A DNA stretch of 64,000 nt from Antedon mediterranea (lineage: Eukaryota; Echinodermata; Crinoidea; Comatulida; Antedonidae): assembly GCF_964355755.1 (NCBI RefSeq), contig NC_092675.1:6294312-6358311 (forward strand), read 5' to 3'. The notes beneath the pieces were generated by a model, which saw only the letters and a program-made list of their open reading frames with translations, searched no databases and was not told the origin of the DNA. Shown piece after piece: positions 12,101-18,899 of the stretch. Position 1 is the stretch's first letter; the number at the start of each line of letters is the position of its first letter. The position numbers and the translations under genes were made by a program.

Positions 12101-12890
12101 AAAAATCCATTGTCTGATTGTCTTTTTTTTTCAGGTTACTAATTTATTTAATAGTATTATTATTATATTTTTGGTCAAAGTAAATAACTATTCAACAAAA
12201 AAATATGGGGATTTTTTCAGAGAGACAATATATCTTAAAGTGGATGCTAGAGTATGCCATTATTCAAGAAAATAATATCACATATCACATAAAAAGAGGT
12301 TGCAATAAATACTATGATAAAAAAAACATTTCAAAAACTTAATATTTCTTACCCATCTAAGGTCACATTCAACCAAATGTAAACGACGCTTCTCACACCA
12401 CTGACGTAGATCTGGGAAGACCTATAAAATTATTGGAGCAAGAATAGAAATTCAGATTAAAGCCTTGTCTACACTATCACACTAATGTGACAAAAAATGT
12501 TATGTACCCCATACTGTATATGGACATGATGATGTCATATCACTATCATATTTATGCACATCACACTTTTTTTTGTCAAATCAGTTTAATAGTGTAGACA
12601 GAGCTTTATAAACTTTTTTAATACAATCATCAAATTATCATGATATGGTATGGAAAAACAACAAATCTTACTTCTTTAACCAAAATTTCTCTTTCTGCAT
12701 GGAAATCTTTGAAAGTAGAGGAGACAAATACCCGTATAGTTTTCCATCCAGATCGTTTTATGACGAGTTTCTTACATTTACTCTTTCTATCACATGTTTT
12801 TGTAACCTTATCCCATGTTTGCTGAACTGCGTAACGATAATCAGACGGCCCGGATGGCACTGCCATCGAGTTGGATGCGCCGCAACCCAT
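9..12890 (-). CDS. NACHT/DUF4062 STAND NTPase, nephrocystin-3/TEP1-like (10 exons, 3' end outside window)
   Basis: Ten exons join in frame to 421 codons: 12890-12672, 12421-12353, 8853-8747, 7628-7495, 5376-5246, 2816-2721, 2297-2205, 1861-1668, 940-829 and 116-9. Seen: a start MGCGAS that fits an N-myristoylation signal (G2, S6) with C3 as a possible palmitoylation site. Residues 52-220 form a DUF4062-type domain (RVFVSSTFKDFHAERE, ECDLRWGVPKDTTSEET, GLSVTEMEILHGAYR). Walker A is GGAGTGKS at 320-327, and the Walker B strand is VLVIIDALNQ at 412-421 with D417. Known of the family: nephrocystin-3-like and telomerase-component-like proteins combine this N-terminus with a NACHT ATPase and C-terminal TPR or WD repeats. 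Those repeats would lie left of the window and cannot be checked. In-frame TGA and TAA codons just upstream fix the start, and the start context is good (A at -3, G at +4). Inferred role: a membrane- or cilium-tethered signalling ATPase. Confidence 0.88.
400..640 (+). repeat. Interspersed repeat with LINE-like 3' tail, in NACHT intron 9
   Basis: The segment GTACAGTGCTTAGAAG ... ACATTAGGCACTATATA ... CCAGGATATTATTAT reappears, diverged, at about 19965-20065. The ending (a short 'gcgctatata'-type motif, then ATT repeats) resembles the 3' tails of non-LTR retrotransposons in this window. No coding potential remains. Confidence 0.5.
829..940 (-). CDS. NACHT gene exon 9
   Basis: Codons 348-385: GGSTGWHIFFHFVGAVPGST then DLEKALKRLLKELGSVN. 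The FFHFVG-x-x-PGST strand typically lies between Walker A and Walker B in nephrocystin-3-like NACHT proteins. Acceptor TTGCACAG, donor GTAGGT. A degenerate second copy lies at 9541-9645. Confidence 0.9.
1370..1532. mobile_element. Palindromic MITE (GCTTGGTTCCCA termini) in NACHT intron 8
   Basis: The ends are imperfect inverted repeats: GCTTGGTTCCCACTAGAACG on the left and CGTTGCGTCCTAATGGGAAC then CAAGC on the right, about 160 bp apart. Internal sequence is also partly self-complementary (GTTGACCAATAAC versus GTAATTGGTCAAC). There is no coding sequence, so a non-autonomous DNA transposon is the likely origin. Confidence 0.7.
1668..1861 (-). CDS. NACHT gene exon 8 (Walker A)
   Basis: Codons 284-347 plus two bases. 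A short start motif (GALVLGRTTILEKVEKYV) precedes the P-loop GGAGTGKSSLLAK at 320-332, the phosphate-binding loop of STAND NTPases. Acceptor TTTATAG, donor GTAGGT, phase 2 exit. Confidence 0.9.
2205..2297 (-). CDS. NACHT gene exon 7
   Basis: Codons 253-283, a helix-rich linker (VFEFFKNRIEEQYP ... QQAKEAHE) before the NACHT core. The acceptor is strong (pyrimidine tract ending CAAG). The donor GTGATA is weak at +3 to +6 but is the only one that keeps the reading frame into exon 8. Confidence 0.8.
2520..2655. mobile_element. Fragment of a TTAAGTG-rich inverted-repeat element
   Basis: It contains CACTTAAGTGTGATTGGTAA followed by ATGAGGCCAC at its right end. This matches the inverted ends of the more complete copy at 50004-50208 (GTGGC ... 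ATTCACCAATC). It lies in intron 6 of the NACHT gene and has no coding capacity. Confidence 0.5.
2721..2816 (-). CDS. NACHT gene exon 6
   Basis: Codons 221-252: KDRVKWYDCEYAGIDEDGKV then ELTGLQEGFCKN. It links the N-terminal domain to the ATPase. Acceptor TTTTTAG, donor GTAAGTAAG, phase 0 on both sides. Confidence 0.85.
3108..3320 (+). repeat. tRNA-derived SINE-like repeat
   Basis: An A-box-like TGTAGCTTGGCGGTTAACA is followed about 35 bases later by a B-box-like GAGTTCAATCC, as in a tRNA-derived pol III promoter. A non-tRNA body of about 140 bases follows. The tRNA fold is not intact, so this is a SINE head rather than a tRNA gene. It lies in NACHT intron 5. Confidence 0.55.
3890..4010 (+). 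repeat. LINE-like 3' tail ending in an ATT microsatellite
   Basis: TTGTATGTATCTTTTGCCTT leads into AATAAATAATATTAATAATA and more (ATT)n to about 4005. A unique run ending in a simple-repeat tail is the usual 3' signature of non-LTR retrotransposons. No reverse transcriptase sequence remains. Confidence 0.4.
4291..4568. mobile_element. TTAA-flanked MITE, family AGATGTATTGTCCCC
   Basis: It is bounded by TTAA on both sides, with inverted ends AGATGTATTGTCCTCC and GGGGACAATACATCT, 278 bp in all. Copies of the same family lie at 25314-25642 and 44142-44504. The TTAA duplication points to a piggyBac-type transposase acting in trans (inference). Confidence 0.8.
4849..5151. mobile_element. Inverted-repeat element with GTTTCTGCTGC termini
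   Basis: Left end CTGTTTCTGTTTTGCTGCAT and right end ATGCAGCAGAAACAG are inverted; internal TTAACCGGT motifs recur. A longer member of a similar type spans 27625-28232. There is no coding sequence. It ends about 95 bp from NACHT exon 5. Confidence 0.6.
5246..5376 (-). CDS. NACHT gene exon 5
   Basis: Two bases plus codons 178-220: LFLVRNSSFLKTIPEEYVGD and a basic helix ending MLKTRL. Acceptor TTTATTCAG, donor GTAAGT, phase 0 exit. The LF-R-x-x-S-F-L pattern followed by IPEEY matches the segment after HGAYR in this protein group. Confidence 0.88.
5515..5697 (+). repeat. 21-bp minisatellite, about 9 copies
   Basis: The unit CACTTAAGTGAATACCATTA C (21 bp) repeats about nine times with few substitutions, in the intron about 140 bp upstream of NACHT exon 5. 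The frame reads through as a repeated SEYHYHL string, which is an artefact of a 21-bp period. The unit resembles the ends of the TTAAGTG-rich mobile element at 50004-50208. Confidence 0.9.
6597..7211. mobile_element. 615-bp DNA-transposon-like element with TACCGTACTGA termini
   Basis: The left end TACCGTACTGACGCGGGTAT then AAGCCCACCC is mirrored at the right end by GGGCTTATACCCGCATCAGT then ACGGTA. A second inverted pair (AAGCCCACCCCCCG / GGGGGGTGGGCTT) lies near the left end. No transposase is visible. It is inserted in NACHT intron 4. Its AAGCCCACCC motif is also the core of the 82-bp satellite in the receptor gene. Confidence 0.75.
7276..7520 (-). repeat. 79-bp tandem triplication of an exon-intron junction
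   Basis: Three copies of a block of about 79 bp carry, on the minus strand, CATACARAATTGACAATCC then AAATT|GTAAGACATTTTTC. Each holds the last coding bases of exon 4 and its splice donor. The copy next to exon 4 is the one in frame. The others differ at only a few positions. Confidence 0.85.
7495..7628 (-). CDS. NACHT gene exon 4 (triplicated donor)
   Basis: Codons 132-176 plus one base: ERCGWIP and GLSVTEMEILHGAYRIDNPN, the end of the DUF4062-like block. The donor TT|GTAAGAC at 7494 is followed by two more copies of the same exon-end plus donor sequence. The first donor gives a clean junction to exon 5 (DNPN-S-LFLVRN). Confidence 0.88.
7981..8143. mobile_element. MITE of the CTGTCTACACTATC family, copy 1
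   Basis: Ends are TTAAGTTCTGTCTACACTAT and GTTTGATAGTGTAGACAGAG-type inverted repeats around internal GTGATGTGCCCA and its complement. It lies in NACHT intron 3. Eight copies of this family lie in the window. Confidence 0.8.
8747..8853 (-). CDS. NACHT gene exon 3
   Basis: Codons 97-131 plus two bases: GVPKDTTSEETLRTCLGEID followed by RCYQDNVYPYFLNLT, continuing the DUF4062 domain. Acceptor TTCTTAG, donor GTATGA, phase 2 exit. Confidence 0.9.
9385..9460. repeat. Repeat of the AAACCTCTATTA / GGTGTCCCC type
   Basis: It carries GGGGAAACCTCTATTATGGG, GACACTTGGG and GGTGTCCCCTGAATATTGG. Related strings occur at 45425-45560 and 51470-51535. It is a short interspersed repeat without coding capacity, in NACHT intron 2. 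Confidence 0.45.
9541..9645 (-). pseudogene. Relic copy of NACHT exon 9 inside intron 2
   Basis: The minus strand reads FHVVDPVPGSTDLEKVLKRL then LEKLEY and a stop. This is clearly homologous to exon 9 of the same gene (FHFVGAVPGSTDLEKALKRL). The upstream half is frameshifted and the acceptor and donor are lost. It is in the same orientation as the gene but 5' of the ATPase exons, so it is a duplicated and decayed exon or a remnant of a paralogous gene. It cannot be used in the present transcript. Confidence 0.85.
10618..10735. mobile_element. MITE of the CTGTCTACACTATC family, copy 2
   Basis: A short near-perfect hairpin copy (about 118 bp). GCTCTGTCTACACTATCAAA and its inverted partner surround GTGATGTGCCCA / TGGGCACATCAC. 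It lies in NACHT intron 2. Confidence 0.85.
10966..11607 (+). mobile_element. Helitron/Helentron-like non-autonomous element, copy 1
   Basis: It begins near TTTACCTCCGCC and ends GGCGGAGGTATGCACTCTTG then GAGTGGCTTTCTAG. The 3' end has a CACTC-TTG-GAGTG hairpin shortly before a terminal CTAG, the layout expected of Helitron ends (CTRR). ACCTCCGCC and GGCGGAGGT form subterminal inverted repeats. Other copies are at 22346-22986 (inverted) and 50653-51205. It lies in NACHT intron 2 and holds a GTTT/GTCT microsatellite. No Rep-helicase is present. Confidence 0.65.
12353..12421 (-). CDS. NACHT gene exon 2
   Basis: Codons 74-96, with VFPDLRQWCEKRRLHL and ECDLRW, the core DUF4062 signature. Acceptor TTTATAG and donor GTAAG, phase 0 on both sides. 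Intron 1 (250 bp) is mostly one transposon copy. Confidence 0.9.
12457..12608. mobile_element. MITE of the CTGTCTACACTATC family, copy 3, filling NACHT intron 1
   Basis: TTAA then AGCCTTGTCTACACTATC on the left, and GTGTAGACAGAGCT then TTTA on the right. It occupies about 150 of the 250 bases of intron 1. It starts 36 bp from exon 2 and ends 63 bp from exon 1. Confidence 0.8.
12672..12890 (-). CDS. NACHT gene exon 1 (start codon)
   Basis: Codons 1-73. The exon encodes the myristoylation-type start, a basic stretch (KSKCKKLVIKRSG) and the first DUF4062 strand RVFVSSTFKDFHAE. It ends at a GTAAG donor in phase 0. A CAG acceptor-like site at 12904-12906, 13 bases upstream of the ATG, suggests that the 5' UTR may be split by another intron. 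Confidence 0.88.
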
Positions 12891-12994
12891 TATTGTTTAT
12901 CATCTGAAAATTCAATACGGTTTGTTTTAGTGTTACGTTAATGGTAAATTGACACCAATGGGACAGATCTGTTTGAAAGGAGCGAGCAATCGTG

Positions 12995-13020
12995 ACAATA
13001 AATTCGTCCTATTGGTTCCT
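12995..13020 (-). promoter_or_regulatory. Candidate CCAAT box of the NACHT gene
   Basis: On the minus strand GAACCAATAGGACG occurs at about 13005-13018, some 120 bases upstream of the start codon. Its distance and orientation suit a promoter element, and the AGGCCT-rich tract begins just beyond it. No TATA box is evident. This is only a motif match. Confidence 0.3.
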
Positions 13021-13039
13021 GTACCTCACCCCACACCAC

Positions 13040-13440
13040 AGGAGTTTACTACTAGCTAGGCCTAGTCCTTTTAGTATTGTACTACCTAGACCTAGCCTAG
13101 TCTATAATAGGCCTAGGCTAGTAGTAGTAGGATAGCCAGCCTACTATTAGGCCTACTACTACTACTACTAGGCCTAGTTTAGGCCTACTACTGTACTAGC
13201 TAGTAGAGAGGCACACAACACAAATATACTTAATTATATAGGCCTAGGCCTAGGCCTAGTACTAGTAGTACTATTATAGATTAATACTTACATAGGCTTA
13301 GGCCTAACTGGATTTGTGATACGTACGACTAGGCTATTAAGCTAGAAGCGAACCTGATCTTAGCAGAGAAATCGTAAACAAAACCACCAAATAAATAGGC
13401 CTCTAAAGTCTAGGCCTAGGCTACCAAAATTAATTGATGG
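13040..13440. repeat. AGGCCTA/TAGTAG-rich simple tract upstream of the NACHT gene
   Basis: Many overlapping TAGGCCTA, CTAGGCCTAG and (TAC)n/(TAG)n strings, largely self-complementary. It covers the region immediately 5' of the NACHT gene and may include its promoter or an untranslated first exon. A similar tract lies at 23560-24010. Confidence 0.7.
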
Positions 13441-13549
13441 ATCATCATGATTTTATACACGGATTTGTTTGTTTTTTCTTGTTAGGAATTGAAGTACGCC
13501 CTCTAAAAAGAATGTGATGGGAAAAACTTGAATACATCTGTTCAGTATT

Positions 13550-13846
13550 TATTGGTACTCACTTTCGAATCAGTGGCACACACCTTTCGGTGGTGCGTCC
13601 ATAAAAATATAAACAACAACATATAAAAGGTAAATGATGATAAAACTTACATAATTAACTTACATTGGAAAAAAAACAAAACAAAACAAAAACAAATGTA
13701 CAGAGTAGTAATTGCACACTTGAGTAGATACTTAAAAACAATTGTATATTCGAGCAAATCAATAAATCGATGCAATAGGTCAGTAGTAAATACACATTAG
13801 GGCCTACTTACAAAATTTCAGACAGAAAAAGAAATACTTATACATA

Positions 13847-13877
<31 letters not shown>

Positions 13878-14290
13878 AACAGAATAAAGGTACAATAGGT
13901 GAACAGTATAAATAATACATAATCATGATAAAATTACTACATAAATCGAAATAAGCACAACTATATGTTTATAATTATGTACTTGATAGTACAAGATTTT
14001 ATTTGTTTAATGATTAGTTATTGGTATATCTAACTGGTCTATCAATGTATAGGCCTAAACTAAATAAGCTAAAATGTCTGACTGAAAAAAAAAAACAACA
14101 AAAAACTTATGCATAGAAAATAAAACTAAAAAATAATTGAATAACAGTATAAAGATACAATAGGTCAAAAGTATAAATAATACATAATCATGATTATTTT
14201 TACAAAAATCGAGATAAACACAAATATATGTTTATATGTATTTAAAGTTAGATAAGCAAATAAACTACTTTATCAATGTAAAAGCCAAAT
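13550..14290 (-). repeat. Non-coding region with a diverged ~270-bp tandem duplication next to the LINE 3' end
   Basis: Blocks around 13800-14050 and 14060-14300 share ACAATAGG, AGTATAAATAATACATAATC then ATGAT, and TATATGTTTATA in the same order. Poly-A runs lie at about 13852-13879 and 14084-14100 on the plus strand. It adjoins the 3' end of the minus-strand LINE and may be its duplicated 3' UTR. No gene is seen. Confidence 0.5.
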
Positions 14291-14299
14291 AGGCTAATT

Positions 14300-16960
14300 A
14301 TTGGGGTAATGCTGGTAATTTCTTATATATATCTAACCTGGTATCCCAGGCATTGTAGGTATTTTTTACAAGCCAAGTCAAAAATTTCCCCAAGAACAAC
14401 GTTTTCATTATATAAATTGTCTAATAACAAATGTAATTTCATTTCAGAGGTTCCTTCGTAGAAAGATTTCCAATAATGTTCAAACCCGTTATTCCTTAAT
14501 TGTAATTTCATTGGGTAGAAGATTTCTTCTCTTAATTTACTAAATGTATTACATTCTAACATAAAGTGTGCGATAGTTCCAGTGTCATTATTGCAGAGTG
14601 CACACATACCCGTAGTCGTGGGTGAACATGACTGTTTCCTACCTTCAAGGTTTAGAGAGTTCGATCTCGCCTTAAATTACAAACAACTTCTTTTAAAGTC
14701 ATTTTTGTAAAGAAGGTATGGTTTTAGTATCGGTTTATTCTTGTACAACATATACTGTGTCAGAGATGATTTTGATTGTGCTCTCTTTTGCCATTCGTTA
14801 TTAAAATATTATCGATATCTTTGTTCTTGCATTTAAATTGGGTTAACCAATTACCAGGTGATTCGTTGGTGAACATATCACCCATGTTACATTTATGTAA
14901 GGCTTCTTTAACTTGACTTAACCATCCCCATTTTAATTTATCTTCAAGAATGTTTATGGCGTTAAAAATCGCATTGGACCATCTTTTCTTCTCCATGTTT
15001 TTTAGGCGGTTAAAATATTTAATCCGAGAGTAGTTTTGAAGCGATTCTAGTGATTGCCAGCCCAAGTCACCATATAGAGCCTCTTTTGCAACGTTACGCG
15101 GAGCCTTAAGAATGATTCTCGCCTTAAAAACTGCAGGTTTTCAACTTTTGCCATTGTTGTTTTTCCGTTACAGTACCAAACTGAGCATGCGTAATTAATG
15201 GTAGGGATTCCGATAGATTTCCATAATAGGTCCCCGTAATAAATTCTGTTAAAATCATCTTGTTCATTTAAAATGGATTTAATATACGCAATGATGCGAT
15301 TACCCTTCGTCTATGTGAAGATTGTCCGACAACGTACGAGAAATATATACTCCCAAGTATTTGTATTTATCAGTTTCTGTTATAGAATTGTTTCCTAACC
15401 TCCATTTTCTATATAAGTTGGTCCTTTGTCCTGTGATAAGGACATTTGATTTATCATAATTAAATGACATTTTCCATTCTTTAGCGAATTCTGTAGTTTG
15501 TAGGAGCATTTTAAGTTCCTTCTCGTTTTCTCCTATTAGCACGACGTCGTCGGCCTATAATAAACAATTAATTTTAGTGTTAAAGATGTTAACACCTAGA
15601 TCTGAGTTGTTGAGCATTATACTTGATGTATATTGAGAAGAGTGTTGGCGATAACGAGCATCCCTGTTTAACACCTTCATCGATATCAAATAACTCCGTC
15701 TCTAAATTAGCAAATTGGACCTTACATTTAACATTCTCATATAAATTTTGTACGATATTAATTAGGTTACCTTTTATACCGATTCGGCGTAATGCTTGTA
15801 TTAGTCCTTCTCTCCAGACTGTATCGAATGCTTTTCGGAAATCGAGAAAAGCCAAAAATGTCTTTTTACCCTCGGCTTGTCGAGTAGCTATCAAGCTTTT
15901 AAGGGTGAAGATATGGTCTTCACATCGTCTATCTTTACGGAAGCCCCCTTGTGCTTCGGTTAATAAATCATACTCTTCAAGGAATTCTGATATTCTTCGA
16001 GAAATTATTCGACTATAGATCTTAGCAATGCATGAGTTTAAGGTAATTCCTCTATAGTTATCTAAATTTCGCCGGTCGCCTTTTTTAAATATAGGATCTA
16101 TTGTGCCGTTGTTCCATTCATAAGGTATACATTCGAGATGGGAGAGCCTTTTAAACAGTTTATACAGTGTTGCAACTATTGTGTTACCGCCGTTTTTTAT
16201 CAATTCGTTAGAAATATTATCATTGCCCGGGCTTTTGTTGTTTTTACATAGGGAGACTGCGTATTTTACATCTTATGAGAATTCGAGTTTATCCAGAGTA
16301 GCGGTTTGAACATTTATGTTGTAGCTGTCAGCTAAATTGTCATTAAATAGATCATTCTCTACATATAAGTTTTTCTTACCTAAGGTATTAAAGTAATTGG
16401 TTAACGAGGACTTAATTATGGGTGCGTCTGATGTTACATTGTCCGTTCCCGGAATTATAATAGATGTAACATTGTTTGTTCGTTTATTTCCTTTTAAAAC
16501 TGACCAGAAGTCTCTAGACTGGGGTCCGCTTTTTTCCATTATTTTTTAACATCTATCCATCCGGATTTGCATAATTTTTTGTCTAATTAATGTTTTACAT
16601 TCGTTTCGTTTAGTTTGATAATCTTTCCAGAGATTATCCCTTATAGTTTCATTAAAGTCAGAATTAGTTTTGTTCTTACAATATAGTCGGTGTGCTCGAC
16701 ACGCGCTTTTTTTCGTTTTTCCATTGACTGTTCAATATCACAATCAAACCATTGTTTACTTTTTCTGGACTGTTTTTTATAGCCTATTGTCTCTTCGGCA
16801 GCAGACACTACGAGACGTTTCCATGATTCCCAAGCTTCGTTAGCATTTAAATGGGCTGGGTCCCAGTTAGTGAATTTAGATTCAAGGTCCTCTTGGAACG
16901 TCCTCTTGTTGTTGTAATCAGAAATCAGGGAATTAAGAAGACTGAAATTACAATTTTACT
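14300..16960 (-). mobile_element. Non-LTR retrotransposon (LINE), degenerate, minus strand
   Basis: Reading leftward, pieces in several frames follow the usual order. At 16960-16600 is a linker with AAEETIG and QWFDCDIEQSMEKRKKAR. At 16203-15589 is reverse transcriptase with NYRGITL, AFLDFRKAFDTVWR and GVKQGCSLSPTLFS. The catalytic A-D-D then VVLIGENE follows, and KYKYLGVYI at about 15370. At 14607-14323 is a C-terminal zinc-knuckle-like segment (CALCN ... HFMLEC). A TAG at 15555-15557 stands where Tyr of Y-A-D-D is expected, and there are further frameshifts. The endonuclease is missing, so it is 5'-truncated. The element is dead. Confidence 0.92.
15589..16203 (-). pseudogene. Reverse transcriptase domain of the minus-strand LINE
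   Basis: This is the longest intact piece of the element, about 200 residues. It holds RT blocks from the finger region (GTIDPIFKKGDRRNLDNYRG) through the first catalytic Asp (FLDFRKAFD) to the GVKQGCSLSPTLF block. The A-D-D block lies 30 bases further on, after a break. Function is excluded by the stop at the catalytic tyrosine. Confidence 0.9.
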
Positions 16961-17499
16961 CTTTCCTTGTGTCATACAGTATTACAACATGAAATTATAC
17001 TTCCCATTAGTACGCCGTTCCGACCTTTGGGTCGCGAACAAAAATTGATAGGTCGCGAAATTGTTTCCGATACTGAAACATTTTTATCAAATCTATGTGA
17101 CATGTTCTCAGTTTAGTAGAATCTACCGGCGGTGGGAACTTTTACAATGAACATTAGAATAATATAAAGAACAATATAATCAGGTCCATCTTAAATGACA
17201 CTCATATTGAAGTTGTTCAGGAGAACCCCTTGACGTAATTTGTGCTTTTTTATGTGCTGGCAACAGGCTGCCGGTGGCAAAATGCCTATGGCCCCATTAA
17301 ATAGAGATTACTATAACCAGGGAAGAGTTATAACTCTTCCCTGCTATAACGATAGTGATTATGTATGCATCATGACTATATGTATTATTATGACGGTATA
17401 CATCGCAAAGATAGCTTACCTATTTCTTAAATTAACTTAATTGTCTCAATATCTTTCAAAATAAAATAAATATATTTATTTCATTAAAAAAAAAATCCG

Positions 17500-17570
17500 C
17501 AGAGTTTCGAACCCAAGCTAGCGCTTAGAGTATTCAAACAGAGCATTACCCGTTACGCCACAAAGTACAT
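17500..17570 (-). repeat. tRNA-like pol III promoter remnant
   Basis: The minus strand has GTGGCGTAACGGGTAATGC (A-box-like) and GGGTTCGAAAC (B-box) about 30 bases apart. Acceptor and anticodon stems do not pair well, so this is a SINE head or tRNA pseudogene and not a working tRNA. Confidence 0.45.
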
Positions 17571-17699
17571 GACTAAGAAGCTGACAATAGTCTACTGGTC
17601 TATTTATACGTACTGTACTTCATATTACGTAATTCATCGTTACGTCATCATAAATATATTCATGACCCGTCAAAGCTGGTATTAACATCTTTATATCCA

Positions 17700-17780
17700 A
17701 GATGACAGGGTAGCTCAGTCGACTGAGCAGCGTCGTGTTAACAACACGCGGATGTCATGGGTTCGAACCATATGCTGGTC
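17700..17780 (+). repeat. tRNA-like sequence with A and B boxes
   Basis: AGGGTAGCTCAGTCGACTGA gives a good D-arm (GCTC/GAGC) and ATGGGTTCGAACCAT a good T-arm. The middle arm CGTGTTAACAACACG is almost a perfect palindrome without a 7-base anticodon loop, and the acceptor ends do not pair. It is probably the tRNA-derived head of a SINE. Confidence 0.5.
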
Positions 17781-18369
17781 GTGGTGGAATAGAGTTAAAT
17801 CTATATGCTACTATGTTTTCAAAAATGCACAAAATAATACGTCTTCCTTTCCACCACACCACAAGCAAGTCAATGCATCTGTCGATGCAGCAGTTTCCAC
17901 ATATTATCACTAGATCATGAAAAACGAAAGCTTAGGCCTATAGGTGCTAACAACGAGTCAGTTGATCAACCCTAAGCTGGAAAATAAAAACAAATTAATT
18001 AAGTTGGAATGCCATCGCTGCAACATCTACAAGGAGTTAGGTTGCAAACATTTTCAACATTTAAAGTTATAATTTTGTGAAAATAAATATACTTACACAA
18101 CCGGAAATAAATAAATTTACTTTTGTTTATAACAATGATTATGCTTATGAAAATATATGATGTGCGGAAATCAATAAAAACAAACAAAGTTAAATATATA
18201 TAATTCTGTAAAAATATTAACAATCTTAACATTATACCACCACTTGGCTTTCATGATATGGTTTAAGTTTTATTTATATAAATTAATTGATTACATATTG
18301 GGTGAATTTAGGCATAGAGATATATGCATCATTAGCTGCTTTTCTTGTAATTTTTCTCTCTGTATGCTG

Positions 18370-18720
18370 ATGAATCTCATTATATTAAATTCATTTAACC
18401 CTTCTTTTGATCAATTGCCAATTTTAGCATCTCATGTAGAATCCTGGTCTCTCAACAATGGTTTAACCTTCGCCCCTAATAAATGTAAAATTTTAAATTT
18501 TGACATCCGTAGAAAACCTACTGTGTTCCCCACTTTACACCTTCATGGAACTATACTTGAACAGGTCCATCATTTAAAGTACCTTGGCATTTTAATTTCT
18601 GACAACCTTAAGTGGCACACTCAAATTTTTTCTGTCTACAAATCTGCTATCAGAAAAATCTCTATTCTTAAATACCTTAAACACTCCCTTGATTCTGATA
18701 CTATTGCTTTTTTTATATAA
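18370..18720 (+). pseudogene. LINE reverse transcriptase fragment (thumb region)
   Basis: Translation gives ESWSLNNGLTFAPNKCKILN, then HLKYLGILISDNLKWHTQI and a following helix. This is the K-x-x-x-L ... KYLG-x-x-I ... L-x-W-x-x-H pattern found after the catalytic core of non-LTR reverse transcriptases. Both ends are truncated and the frame closes at 18717-18720. Confidence 0.8.
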
Positions 18721-18899
18721 ATCCTACAAAAAACCTGCTATTGAATACTCTTGCTCTACATGATCTCCTCCCCCAATGTGAAATCGCCCGAATAAAACGC
18801 CTCGAACTAAACTCCTCTTTTAGGCTAGTCAATCTAGCAAAAAAAACAGCCCAAAGTGAAACAAATTGCAAACAGAGATTTTTCTTTTTTAAATGGTCA

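Noticed and set aside
12640-12941. Plus-strand ORFs over NACHT exon 1
   Set aside because: Antisense shadows of a well-supported coding exon.
15623-16018. Plus-strand ORF of 131 codons
   Set aside because: Antisense shadow of the LINE reverse transcriptase.
17700-17780. Functional tRNA gene
   Set aside because: D and T arms are good, but the anticodon arm lacks a 7-base loop and the acceptor stem does not pair.
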